Below, piece after piece: positions 50,327 through 61,929 of a stretch of DNA of 64,000 bases. The number at the start of each line of letters is the position of its first letter. Position 1 is the first letter of the stretch. A model generated the notes under the pieces. The model was not told the origin of the DNA and made no database searches. It saw nothing but the letters and a program-made list of their open reading frames with translations. This stretch comes from Pieris napi (taxonomy: Eukaryota > Arthropoda > Insecta > Lepidoptera > Pieridae): NCBI RefSeq assembly GCF_905475465.1, contig NC_062251.1:11630047-11694046 (forward strand). Reading direction: 5' to 3'. Made by a program: the position numbers and the translations under genes.

Positions 50327-52976
50327 GGGTCAAACTCATGGGCTAGTTCAGGTTGAGGATTGTTTAAAAATAATACTTTTTTTATGCTGATATATATTTT
50401 GATATATTATTCACAAATATTCCTTTATTTACGTTTGCTAAATATGGAATTATTTAGTTACTAATTTGTTGAAAAAAAAAGAAAAGTATTAAAATGTCCC
50501 CTTCTGTGGACTGTTCGTGAACGTGGTAAGCACATTTTGACAAATGCTGTTCTTAATTAACAAGTGTTATCTCATAATAAATATTAATTATCGATAATAT
50601 GTATACTGAATGTTAAAATGTTACCAAGTTATTAAATGTATATCTAGCTAAACCTACACAATTAGCAATAAACAGTTGGTTATGCAAAATCACGTCTTTT
50701 CTGTAGACCTAAAATTCAATCGATTTTATCGAGCTAACTCAAAATACTATTTCACAATTATTTTTTTGTACTGGCCACAATACACGGCTGGCGTTTGCCA
50801 GTTTGGATTGAGTGACTGAGCGCTCGTAGTTTATTACAACAGTTTTTATAAATTTTACTGAGTTTTCATCAAAGATCAGTGAGTCTTTCCTGTTCCTGGT
50901 GTATATTAGTAAGTAATTAATGAATTTACCGATTAGCATGCAGCCATCGTTTCTTATTAGGAGTGGTTTCGAAATGTTTTAAATTGTTTGTATAACGTCA
51001 AAACTGATCGAGCAATGCTTACTTTTTTAATAAAAGTCCTTCCTGTGGACATCTTTTCTGTGGACTGAGAAGTCCACACGAGAGACATTGTCCACAGAAA
51101 AGAGCAATATTTATTTGGAAAGTAACGATAGTGTATTCTTAATTTGTAAAATAATGATTTTATTGCTCGTGCTTTAAGCCAAGCTAAGATAATACGTTAT
51201 TCTACCGCTACTGATGTTGCCAGGGCTTTCTGCTGTAACAACACTCTCAGTGTTCCTTGCCTGGAAAGGACGTGTTTGCAATGCTCTGAGAATACAGTAA
51301 ATTTTAATGTGATCAATGGCAATGATACAATTATTTACCAAAGATGGATCACTAAAAAGTGTTAGAAGTCATTAAAGGAAAAGAAAAGCTATGCCAAAAA
51401 ACTATTAAAGAAGCCGTTAAAACTACTCATCAATTACTCGTTAATATATTTAAGACAAAATTACCTACATATTTTCAACATCTTGCAAATAAAACCAACA
51501 CAGAGTTATTCGATCAATCAAACAAAACTTAACGCCAACAGATGGCTTACTTCATATTGATTTTTCAGAAAATTATTGCTGCAAATATGGATCAGAAATT
51601 CAATCAGCCCATTTTGGCGGATCTACACAAAAACAAACACACAAAGCACAACTTTCACTTCATACATGTGTGTACTACTCGTCAAATAATCAGCCACCAA
51701 CAAACCTTACACAAACCACATGTCTTTGCACTTGATCCCGTGTTTATTTGTGCACATTTAAAACCTGTTATTCAAAGAATAAAGTTACTTACACCAGATT
51801 TGAAGCAGCTGCATGTACTCAGTGATGGGCCTACTACCCAGTATCGTAATAAAACAATGTTTCATTTAATAGCAAACTATTTTAGCAAAATTTCAAAAGC
51901 AGAAATCATTAACTGGCATTTCAACGAGGCAGGACATGGCAAAGGTGCTCCTGATGGGGTAGGTGGATGCATAAAACGGACATGCGATAATGCAGTTACA
52001 AATGGCCAAGATATATCGAACATTGATAGTTTTATTTCATGTTTAAAAGGTAACTGTAAAGGCATTGAAATTATTCGTATTGATAATGAAGTATCTAATA
52101 TACAAGAAATTGCAAACGTCAAACTTCGTCCTTTTAAAGGGACCTTCAAGATTCATCAGGTTGCATGGAGTGCAAAAGCACCTAACATTATACGTTGCAG
52201 ACGATTGAGCTGCTTATTATGTGCAGCCCATATTGAATGTACCCATTTTGAAATTGGACAAATAGACGTTGAGGGCATTTCGTGTAATTTTATAGAAACA
52301 CAACTTCTACAGAATTTTACATCTTCTTCAACCCCCAGTCCAGCAACCACTAATAACACTACATCAGCCTCTACAGCCACTGGACCGACAACCCCAACTC
52401 TGCTTGAACCCTTGTTTAATACACCATCATTGGAATCATCACCAAGCCCAACCCGTCAACCATTAACCCCACAAAAGCCAAATTTAATTAATACACACTC
52501 TGATGACTCAGTAACTCCTAATAAATTCAGGTTCTGTCCAACCCTTGATGTAAGTGACTTGGAAAACTCAATTACACCACCAAAAGTAACACCCAAAAAA
52601 TCCAGAGTCCGTGCATTCCCAGAATACAGTGACTCTGACGACTCAAATGCACCACAAAACAAATGTTAAGGCCGTTCATTTTTTGATTCGAGTGATGATG
52701 ATATCTTTTAAAATCCTTTTTTTACTTTGTATTGTTTATATGAATAACTTTTTAAGACTAACGTAACGATTGTTTTTGTTTTTGTTCTATTCTGTGGAAG
52801 TATGTGGTCACAAAAAAAATTAAAAGTTTAATATTTCAGTCAAAACTGAAAAACGATCTTGTTTTATATTGTCATTTAAATGCTATGATTATAAGGTAAT
52901 AAATAAGACTGATTTCGTAAAAGTTCTGACTATGTTTTTTTTTCACAAAATTCTGACTCGTTTTGTGTATGACCCC
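50327..52976 (+). mobile_element. DNA transposon copy B, both ends present (2650 bp)
   Basis: The left end GGGTCAAACTCA and the inverted right end GGGTCATACACA match at 10 of 12 bases. The 4-bp duplication CTGT flanks it. It is inserted in the RNase H region of the Mag-like element. About 98% identical to 14883-17484. Confidence 0.85.
51508..52669 (+). pseudogene. Transposase-like protein of copy B, frameshifted
   Basis: It carries the same blocks as in copy A. Here HIDFSENY (from about 51553) and SDGPTTQYRNK lie in different frames, because 26 bases present in copy A are missing near 51730 (TTTGCAC then TTGATCCCG). A continuous frame from 51542 starts with about 60 residues of wrong-frame translation. 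A second small insertion (CACAAAAACAAACACAC near 51625) adds residues. C-terminal Ser/Thr/Pro-rich tail as in copy A. Confidence 0.65.
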
Positions 52977-53165
52977 TGTATGTTGTGAAGGCGTGGGCTT
53001 GTGGTCGGTGTAAATGCAAAAGTTTCTTGCTTCCAACATATATTTAAAGTGTTTGATACCTTCGTATATGGCCAGTAGCTCCCTATCGTATGGACTATAT
53101 TTTTTTTTGCGATATCGTCAGTTTACGAGTGAAAAATCCCATCTGATTCTGTGAATTAATTATAT
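52977..53165 (-). pseudogene. Mag-like RNase H, N-terminal fragment
   Basis: The minus strand encodes QMGFFTRKLT, then with a one-base slip in an A-run KYSPYDRELLAIYEGIKHF and FCIYTDHKP. It ends at the DNA transposon junction. Sequence further upstream in the element is absent. Confidence 0.8.
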
Positions 53166-54010
53166 ATTTTATAAATATGTTTTTGTTATTAATAAGTCTT
53201 GAAGTATAAATTTAGAATATTATATGAACTTGAATTTCTTCTTCTTCTTCTTTTTGTAAATTGCATTTTCTTGTTCCTGCAGCTATCAAGCAATGCAATA
53301 ATCGCCCATGTTTGTATATATGAATAATGAATAGTGACAAAATTGTCTATGCCCCATCCGGACACTGTCTGTTTGTCTTTATTTTTCGTTTATCCATTTG
53401 GATATGTCGTGTTGTATATTGTTGTATGGCGGCTGTCGCCCAAGTCGTCGTCTTTGCCTTTTAAATGTATTTGTATTTATTTGTAATGTAGTTGTAAAGT
53501 TTTGTAATGTATAAATGTATTTGTCAGGCGGCTGTCGCCCTAAAGTATAAGTATTTGTATTGTTTTGTAAAGTAGTTTTTTTTTTTTTTTTTTGTATTGT
53601 ATTAGTGAATATTTTTCATAATCCACCTAAGTTTTGTCGTGTAGTCATCTATTTCCTATCTTCATTTTACGTCTTAATTTGGTAGCGAAGTTAAAAGTTT
53701 TTAGTAGTGGGTACAATAGACTGATTCAAAATAAAATATTGTTTTTGATGATTCTTGATTATCTTTTGTTTTTAGTCGCACGAATAGCAAATTATTTTTT
53801 AAGTACTTTTAATGTAATTAAAATCGTTGTTTAAGTTGAGGTATTTCAGTAAAAAAAAGAACTGAATAGAATAGGTATCTTTTGTTTTTTATGATTGTTG
53901 ATTATCTTTTGTTTCTAAATGGTAAGAATTTAGATATTTTTTACTGCGGCACATACTAATAATATGGCAATTTGTGCATAGGTAATCATACATATAGAAC
54001 TGAGTAAATT
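53166..54010. other. AT-rich spacer with a repeated GC-rich palindrome
   Basis: GGCGGCTGTCGCCC occurs twice, at 53428-53441 and 53527-53540, each followed by T/A-rich sequence with TGTATTTGT. A poly(T) run lies at about 53577-53594. The open frame 53634-53834 (66 codons) has no recognisable content. Confidence 0.55.
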
Positions 54011-56491
54011 TTGTACAGAAATTATAAAGTCATGTCTGGAAGACGTCGTCGTTCGAACATAGGTCTTAGTACAGTGAATGCCAGAAGAGTACGTTCAGCA
54101 AGAGATGAAGAATCGTCAACGGAACGTGAGGCTCGCCTCAGTCAGGCTCGGGATAGATATAGAGCTGAGAGAGAGAGAGAATCTTCAGTAGAGCGTGAGA
54201 TTCGCCGCAGCCGGGATCGAGATAGGCATACGGTTCAGAGGGACAGAGAATCGTCAGTAGAGCGTAAGGCTCGCCTCAGTCAGCTTCGGGATAGATATAG
54301 AGCTGAGAGAGAGAGAGAATCTTCAGTAGAGCGTGAGGTTCACCGCAGCCGAGATAGGGAAACACATCGAATACAGAGAGCCAGAGAATCATCAGCACGA
54401 GTTACTAATTCATGGGTGAATAAAGAAAATTCTGCCATGAATTACGATCCTTCGATTTCTTACAAGGACGATCGTATAGTATCAATAGGTACTATGTCAG
54501 TAGTGTGTGAACATTGCTTGGCATTGTAATTCAAGGACGAATCGAAAGGCATGTGTTGCTTACAAGGAAAAGTCAAATTAGAAGAAGTTCTCCCTGCACC
54601 TGAACCACTTCACTCTCTTCTTACGGGTGATCGTCAGAAATCCAAGCAATTCATGCGCAATATACGCCGTTATAATAACGCATTTCAAATGACCTCTTTT
54701 AAGAGTAAGCAAGTCGTTGAGCGTGGGTTCATGCCTACATTTAAAATTCAAGGGCAAGTGTACCACTTAGCTGGGAGCTTGCTACCACTTCGACCCGATG
54801 ATCACAAATTTCTGCAAATATATTTTATTGCAGATCCAGATACACAAGCATCTACGCGGTGTACAAGTGTTGCACAGCCAATTGATAGAGATTTGATTAG
54901 ATCTCTCCAAGATATGTTACATTCTCATAATTGCTACATACAGTCTTTTAAAACTGCGATTGAGAGTGTTCCAGCAGATACTCCTGACTTTAATGTCGTA
55001 ATCCATGCAAATAAAGTTCCTGTTGGAGAACACAGAGGACGATACAATGCGCCTTCCACGAGTGAAGTAGCAGTGGTGATAGCTGGACAGCAATTTGACA
55101 AAAGAGATATTGTATTGCATAGTCGTGATGATAATTTGCAAAAAATTTCAGAGTTACACAAATCTTATGACAGCTTACAATATCCTTTGATGCTATGTCG
55201 TGGAGAAAATGGTTATGCCATTAATATTTCTCAAATTGACCCAATCGGTGGTACACCTCTGCGTAAAACAGTGTCATGTATGAACTACTATTGCTACCGT
55301 ATAATGACAAGACGTAACAATTTCAATACTTTGCTAAGATATGGAATATTAACAAACCAATACTTGGTAGATCAATATGCGAAAATTGAATGTGAGAGAT
55401 TGGCCTACATCCGTAATAATCAAACTAAATTGAGAGCTGAAAATTACGTTCATCTTCAGGATGCTTTACAGGCGAATGAACACCGCAACGGCATTGGGCA
55501 GTTGGTTATACTACCTTCATCATTCACAGGTGGACCTCGATATTTACACGAAAAATCGCAAGACGCCATGACTTACGTAAGAAATTACGGTAAACCTGAT
55601 TTATTTATAACTGCAACATGTAACCCAAATTGGCCGGAAATCAAAGAAAATATTAACACCAATTTAACTCCACAAGACAGATACGATATAGTTAACAGAG
55701 TCTTCCATTTAAAAGTACAGAAACTCCTGCGCCTCAATAACAAGTCTCATATATTCGGTCCGCCGCGCTGTCATATGTACACAATAGAATGGCAGAAACG
55801 TGGCTTGCCACATGTACACCTGTTGGTGTGGTTAGTAAACAAAAGTAGACCAAACCAAATTGACAGGGTTATTTCAGCTGAATTACCGGATAAAGATGAA
55901 GATCCTATCCTGTACGAAATCGTAAAGAAACATATGGTACACGGCCCTTGCGGGACTTTAAACCTGAATTCTCCATGTATGCGAGATTCTAAATGCAGCA
56001 AAAAATTTCCGAAGTCGTTCCAAACTCAAACAAGTACTAGCGATGACGGATATCCCAAATATCGTCGACGATCGCCAGAACAGGGTGGGCAAAATGCTAC
56101 CGTCCGAAACCATGATATTGATAACCGATGGATCGTTCCCTATAATCCGCTCCTTTTGAAAATTTTCGATGCCCACATCAACGTAGAGTTGTGCAATTCA
56201 ATAAAGTCAATTCAATATGTTACTAAGTACATTAATAAAGGCAGTGATCAAGCCACTTTCAGCATACAATCACCAAATGAAGTGGACAAATATCAGTCTG
56301 GACGTTACATCTGCAGCTCTGAAGCTGTATGGAGGATTTTATCATACGAAGTGCACGACCGGGCTCCCACAATTGTCCACCTTGCAGTTCATTTAGAAAA
56401 TGGACAACGAGTATATTTCACAGAGAACAATATACAAGAAGTTTTCAACGGCGAAAACAAGGTACTGCGGTTGATGGTTTCCCCGGAGTAA
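54011..56491 (+). pseudogene. Helitron Rep (rolling-circle initiator), one nonsense codon, C-terminal junction deleted
   Basis: One frame with a single TAA at 54527-54529, where AAA (Lys) would restore reading. The N-terminus (54089-54364) is four 23-residue charged repeats of two alternating types (ESSTEREARLSQARDR..., ESSVEREIRRSRDRDR...). The Rep domain follows: PDLFITATCNPNWPEI, the metal-binding HVH in RGLPHVHLLVW, and the two-tyrosine motif YVTKYINKG (codons at 56216 and 56228). All are intact. After the env-like word FTENNIQE (56420s) a deletion shifts the frame, giving a false end at 56491. Rep would nick DNA and start rolling-circle transposition. Confidence 0.85.
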
Positions 56492-57211
56492 AAAAAACGG
56501 ATGCTCTTGGCAGAGTCTACGTGGTTCATCCCAATAACAGCGAATGCTTTTATCTGAGAATGTTACTGCATATTGTAAAAGGCCCGACATCCTTTGCACA
56601 CCTAAGAACTGTACAAGGTGTTGTTTACAATACTTATCAAGCAGCATGCAAAGCTATGGGGCTTTTGGAAGACGATTCTCACTGGGAAAATACATTATCA
56701 GAAGCAGCTGTTTGTAGTTCAGCTACATCATTAAGATATTTATTTGCCGTCATAGTAGTGTTTTGTCAAGTAACTGATTCTGTTAATCTATGGAATAAAT
56801 TTCAAGAAAATATGGCCAGTGATATTCTGATTCGGCGACGGCGAGAGTTAAACTCAGATGATGTACAATATGATCAAAACATATTTGACGAAGCATTATT
56901 GGAATTGAACAAAGTAGTGCAATTACTTTCCGGTAAATCGATCATCAGATCTAATAACTGAGACAGCTAACAGAGATAATAACTCATATTTAACTAACAG
57001 TGCCGAATACACAAGAGAAACATCATACGATCAAACGAGACTTTTACAAAATATAGCTCAAGATGAGCCACGATTAAACATCGATCAGAAAAAAGTATTC
57101 ACTGCATTACTATCAACAATTGATAATAATGAAGGGAAATTGTTTTTCCTTGATGCTCCAGGAGGTACAGGAAAAACATTTTTAATCAATCTGCTTTTTA
57201 AAAAAAAGTGA
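56440..57211 (+). pseudogene. Helitron linker region and helicase N-terminus, two frameshifts
   Basis: 56440-56961 (frame +1 to Rep) encodes KFQRRKQGTAVDGFPGVKKTDALGRVY and PNNSECFYLRMLLHIVKGPTSFAHLRT, the usual segment between Rep and helicase. From about 56972 another frame carries SYDQTRLLQNIAQDEPRLNIDQKKVF and the Walker A motif DAPGGTGKT (57151-57177). It stops at 57209-57211 after an A-run where a base has been gained or lost. Confidence 0.82.
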
Positions 57212-58338
57212 GATCTATCGGAAAAATTGCGTTAGCTGTTGCGTCATCCGGCATTGCCGCTACGCTTTTGGAAGGAGGCCGAACCGCACACTCCACATTC
57301 AAGCTCCCGCTGAAAATCGCCACCGATGATAATAACAGCGTCTGTAGTGTTTCTAAACAGAGCAATACAGGAAAATTGATGCGTGACTGCTCATTAATAG
57401 TCTGGGATGAAGCTACCATGTCAAACAAGACGTCTGTGGAAGCACTGGATAAGACAATGCGCGATTTGCGCAACAAAAATTCACCTATGGGTGGATGGAC
57501 AATTCTGTTCTCAGGAGATTTCCGTCAAATCCTACCAGTTGTGACTCGAGGAACACGTGCTGACGAAATAAATGCTTGCCTAAAAAGATCCAACCTTTGA
57601 CCACATGTCAATAAATTAGAGCTTAAAACTAATATGAGGGTTTCGTCATCTTCACGTGAGAACAGGCTATTTCCAGAGATGCTGCTAAAAGTTGGCAATG
57701 GAGAGTTAACACAAAGTGAGGGAAGGATTGACCTAGAAAACCTTTGCGTTTTGATAGACAACATCCAAGAGTTAGTCAACAATGTCTATCCTGACATTGA
57801 TAACATAAGTTATAAGACAATATCTTGGTTTAAAGAAAGAGCGATTCTGTCACCAACTAACGAACAAGTAGATAAAGTAAATAACTTGATTCTTTCAAAG
57901 ATTGATGCGCCGACGAAAATATACTACTAAGAAGCTGTTCATTTTCCTACATAATTTCTAAATTCTTTGAACCCGTCTGGACTCCCTCCTCACAAAATGG
58001 TGTTGAAAGTAGGTTGTCCGGTTATTTTATTAAGAAACCTGAATCCACCTAAACTTTGCAATGGCACGCGTTTGCTGGTAAAATCATTGAAAACTTTCAT
58101 AATAGAGTGCACAATGCTCACAGGATGTGGTACCGGAGAAGATATATTGATTCCCCGAATCCCTCTGATACCATCGGATTTACCCTTCCAATTTAAACGT
58201 TTACAGTTTCCGGTAAAGACATCTTTTGCAATGACCATTACTAAATCGCAGGGTCAAACCTTCAACGTTGCAGGCTTAGATTTGAGCGTTGACTGTTTTT
58301 CACATGGACAACTGTATGTCGCTCTTTCAAGAGTCTAA
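57208..58338 (+). pseudogene. Helitron helicase (PIF1-like), three nonsense codons
   Basis: One frame from SIGKIALAVASSGIAATLLEGG through IVWDEATMS (Walker B) and FSGDFRQILPVV, to TITKSQGQTFNVAGLDLS and GQLYVALSRV at the end. In-frame stops are TGA at 57598-57600 (usual Trp), TAA at 57928-57930 and TAA at 57949-57951. About 20 residues are missing near 57930. This would be the 5'-3' helicase that unwinds DNA during transposition. Confidence 0.85.
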
Positions 58339-58593
58339 TGACAAGAAAGCTGTGAACGTTGTTTATAAAGACATTCTTGTTGTAAAAATAAAATAAATAG
58401 TTAAAAATGTAAAAAGTAAATAAGTAAAAATGTAGTGTATGAATTTAGATATTCCAAAGATAGCAGGAAATCTTCATGGTATAGGAAAAGGGGGATTGTT
58501 TTACTCCAAATTTAACGCGTGCGGGCCACGGGCAGTAATGAATAAATCAAAACTACTGGATCGATTTTAATCACATAGGCTATATATTTTATA

Positions 58594-58705
58594 CCCGTGC
58601 GAAGCCGGAGCGGGCCGCTATGTTTTTATATACAGCGTTCACAGTTTTTCTGTAGTGTATTTAGTATCAGCATTGCACCCGTGCGAAGCCGGGGCGGGTC
58701 GCTTG
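58594..58705 (+). repeat. Two successive Helitron 3' termini
   Basis: CCCGTGCGAAGCCGGAGCGGG with CTAT at 58594-58621 and CCCGTGCGAAGCCGGGGCGGG with GCTTG at 58678-58705. Each is the hairpin-plus-CTRR type end expected for Helitrons; the second ends CTTG instead of CTAG. Confidence 0.8.
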
Positions 58706-59083
58706 TATAAAATATTTGCCACATCAATCTTTTGGACACAAAGGGACTTAAAATCGTTTTTAAAATTACTCCATGTTCTATCAGACGTGACCCAATCGTC
58801 CAACCATGATTTGGCATCACCCTTTAGGCAGAATCCAATACGCGATAAACACTCGGAATCGCTCCACTTATTAAGAACCTGCCCTGCGATTCTGTAACTC
58901 ACTTCACGAACTCACACAGCGGTTTTCGCATCGGCGGTCGCTCTCAAATCAGTCGTGAAGCAGTCATTTTATGATTTGGCATTCTGAAAAGGTGGGAGCT
59001 TGTACTTTATTGTTTATCAGACGTTTATAATCACTATCACCACTCGTAATCGATTGACTACGTGACCGCCTACGTTTACCCAT
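58706..59083 (-). pseudogene. LTR-retrotransposon Gag N-terminal fragment
   Basis: The minus strand starts MGKRRRSRSQSITSGDSDYK at the ATG 59081-59083. It passes through a frameshifted stretch and then reads AGQVLNKWSDSECLSRIGFCLKGDAKSWLDDWVTS and FKNDFKSLCVQKIDVANILY, a capsid-like retrotransposon gag pattern. It is cut at 58706 by the Helitron 3' end. Confidence 0.6.
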
Positions 59084-59234
59084 TTTTGTTTTAAATTCTC
59101 ACTAAAACATACGACAATGCAATACACAAAGTTAAATACTAGACATTAACAGTAATCACTAATAGTAATAAAAAGAGAAGAAAAAAACACAGTTGCGGGC
59201 TGAAAGAGGTAACAGATCCCACTCCTGATATAAT

Positions 59235-59560
59235 AAACAAACAATTAGATTTAAAAAAAAAGAAACATTTATTAATTTTAAACACACTTATAATGTCTAA
59301 TATTTATCTTTAAACATAAACAACAATAAAATACGATGCGCATGGATGTGGAGTGATGCACCCGTCCGTTCGCGGCAAGGTCCCGAGAGAAAAAGGTATG
59401 TACGACGGCTCGCTGTGTGCACATCAAAATGGCGGCTTGTAACACGAAGCTAAACACGAATGTCTATGGACAAATGCCACCCTTGCGCCTGTCAGCTTAC
59501 ACTATAATAATAATGATTGGCGCTACATTTTGTTTATATGTTGTGTGCACACATTAACCG
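59235..59560 (-). repeat. Possible 5' LTR or leader of the same gag element
   Basis: Upstream of the gag ATG the minus strand has a GC-rich start containing TGTAGCGCCAATCATTATTA and ends TTTATTATATCA, 150 bases before the ATG. There is no second copy to confirm it as an LTR. 59561-60224 holds no recognised feature. Confidence 0.3.
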
Positions 59561-60224
59561 GACAGAACATATTTGAAATCAGTTTAATTTCTCTTTCGGA
59601 AGTACTATTACTTATCTATTTAAAGAAGTTAATCTTTGTCCCTGTTACGCGTTCTCGTTTTTTGGAGATTCCGGCTTCTTCATTTTGATTAACCGGGAAT
59701 CAATCTCACGACGTCCGGGTTGAGAATAAAATACAATATATAAAAAATACAAACAAAAAATTATGTTGATAAAAGCATGAATATACCCTTAATTCGGCGT
59801 CTTGTATCGTACCTACCTTCGTAAATTAACAAACATAAACATTACAAGCTCATAATTTCGCAATTATAACAATATATTTAATTACGCCACAATCCACAGC
59901 TTCAAGCGAAACCGCGCTATCCATTCTGCACGAACATTAATTATAGCTCAAATGAACAATGACGCTTCTGAATTTTGCACCGATGTACAAAAGAGTAGAG
60001 ACGTCGTAGAAGTGTAAGACGAGCGCTGAATATATTAAATAATTATTATTTCATGCATGTCTAATGATTCTTTGTATTTTGCCTTATGAGTATTGGCCAT
60101 TGTTTAATTCTAATGTTAACTTCTATAAACTAATTATTACTAAGAACATGGATATCATAGATATTTATTTAGACTAAGAACAGTGTAATTCTAGTTTTAC
60201 CAAGTAATAATTGTAATTCGACTT

Positions 60225-60360
60225 AGTGTCCTTCAAGAAAAGAGCGTACCAATTCTTAAAAGGCCGGCAGCCTTCTGGCAGTGCGAGTTTCCATGGGAGG
60301 CGGTATCACAAAGCATCAGGTGAGCCTCCTGCCCGTCTGCCTCCTGTAATATAAAAAAAA
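60225..60360 (+). repeat. Lepidopteran LINE/SINE 3'-end repeat
   Basis: AGAGCGTACCAATTCTTAAA, GGCCGGCAG, CCATGGGAGGCGGTATCAC, CATCAGGTGAGCCTCCTGCC and an A-rich end occur in this order. I recognise this as an abundant repeat of moths and butterflies. 60361-60927 shows only AT-rich DNA. Confidence 0.7.
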
Positions 60361-60927
60361 TCTGTATTATGTACATGTCTTAAATTCTTAGAGAATAAAT
60401 TCCTTTACGATGCAACCAGTTATTAATTTAAAAAAACTACGGGTTACACTCCGGGAGTGCCGGCAGAAGTGAAAACTTGAATATTAACGTTGTGCATTTT
60501 TGATATTTTGGAATGGTTAGGGAATAATTTTACACGAATTGCTTTAATTATCAGTATAAAATTACTATCATTTATGTGGTAGAATACAATATTTATTTAT
60601 TGCGTTATGGTACACAAACATGACAATTTACAAATTTACAACAAATACGCCGCGCCTGCTGTCTACTCTCCATCCATCTTACGAATTTTCGATCAGATCA
60701 CGTGTCCTGACACGATTTTAACATTTTTTACCCATTACAAAAAAGTGTACCACGCTGCTAAAGAAGTTTTCACTTCAAAAATACATTGAAGCTAAGCCGA
60801 GGTTCATGCGCGACCTCTATGTTAAGACATCCATGCTTAACCACTTGGCTACAATTCTATACTTTATTATACGACATGCCCGAACCCTTAAACGAGAAAT
60901 TTTTAAAGCAAAATCGGAACATTTGTG

Positions 60928-61843
60928 TCCTTTCGCCGACCCTGTTCGTTCTGCATATCAATGACCTGTTGAATATCGACAACATCCATTGCTATGCAGA
61001 CGACAGCACCATCGACACATTATATTCAGGCCATCCGAACATGTCTCGATCTGAAGTCGATGAGAGCCGTAACATACTTGTTCTAGAAATTGAGTCGATT
61101 CTGGAGAAGGTTTCTGTGTGGGGTAGTAACCAACCTTGTTAAGTTTAATCCTACAAAGACTCAGGTTTGTTCGTTTTCTGCCAAGAAAGATCCTTTTGTC
61201 GTGTCTCCTCAATTTGAAGGCGCTCTCCTTAGTTCGTCACACAGCCTCAGTATCCTTGGGGTTGGCATTTCGAAAGAAGTCCAATTCCGCAGTCATCTGG
61301 AAGAAAAAGCCAAACTGGCTTCCAAAAAGCTGGGTGTTTTGGGTAGGGCTAAGCAGTATTTCACTGACGTACAACGTATGCAGCTCTACAAAGCTCAAGT
61401 ACGACCTCATATGGAATACTGCTCGCATCTCTGGGCCGGTGCTCCCAAATACCAGCTTCTTCCTTTTGACCAAATTCAGCGAAGGGCTTGTCGAATTGTC
61501 AATCTCCAATGTTTTACTGATCGGCTTGATTCTCTCTCGCTACGCAGAGACATTGCGTCTCTTTGCGTTTTTTTACAAAGTTTATTACGGAGAGTGTTCG
61601 GAAGAATTGTTTGGGTTGATCCCTCCTGCCTCTTTTCAACACCGTACGAGCCGAACGACCTCTAAAGTTCACCAGCATCATCTTGATGGTCTTCCACAGT
61701 CCGTTTCACAAGGCATTTTCTTTTGCGAACTAGCGAACTGTGGAATCGGCTCCCGGGGGGGGGGGTCTTCCCTCAGATACGACCTCCAAATGTTCAAAAA
61801 GCGAGTCTACTCCTCCGTCAAAGGCCGGCAACGCACCCACTAA
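60928..61843 (+). pseudogene. LINE family X copy 3 RT fragment
   Basis: LSPTLFVLHINDLL and the catalytic YADD (about 60994-61005), VKFNPTKTQVCSFSAKK, ILGVGISKEVQFRSHLEEKAKLA and PHMEYCSHLWAGAPKYQLLPFD, ending in a frame change near 61580 to YGECSEELFGLIPPASF and FKKRVYSSVKGRQRTH. Frame breaks also occur near 61130. Confidence 0.82.
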
Positions 61844-61929
61844 AAATGGGTGTCTATGGGCTGCGTAGACTGCCCTTTTTGGTCGTCCCGTAAGCTCGTT
61901 TGCCCCCCTATTATATTTTAAAAAAAAAT
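60928..61929 (+). mobile_element. LINE family X copy 3, 5'-truncated, with 3' end
   Basis: It starts within the RT and runs to a 3' UTR with AAAGGCCGGCAACGCACCCA and TAAAAATGGGTGTCTATGGG, then an A-rich tail at 61918-61929. It gives the 3' end that copies 1 and 2 lack. Confidence 0.82.

Larger units (their letters stand above)
48779..53165 (-). mobile_element. 5'-truncated Ty3/gypsy (Mag-like) element, minus strand, split by DNA transposon B
   Basis: It carries the RNase H start (52981-53165), the rest of RNase H and integrase (48915-50326), and part of a 3' LTR (48779-48892). The order and the C-terminal signature RSGRLVKFPDYYRP fit Mag-type gypsy elements. The RT, protease and Gag are missing. 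Confidence 0.82.
54011..58621 (+). mobile_element. Decayed autonomous Helitron
   Basis: Rep (HUH) and PIF1-like helicase domains in the Helitron order, followed by the hairpin terminus CCCGTGCGAAGCCGGAGCGGG and CTAT at 58618-58621. The 5' TC end could not be placed. Coding is interrupted by several stops and frameshifts. Confidence 0.85.

Noticed and set aside
53634..53834. 66-codon hydrophobic open frame
   Set aside because: No start context, no domain, and AT-rich composition explains the hydrophobic residues.
60450..60778. Possible MITE with GAAGTGAAAACTT inverted ends
   Set aside because: Only about 13 bases pair and no target duplication was found.
60607..60789. 60-codon open frame
   Set aside because: No recognisable content; length expected by chance in this AT-rich stretch.
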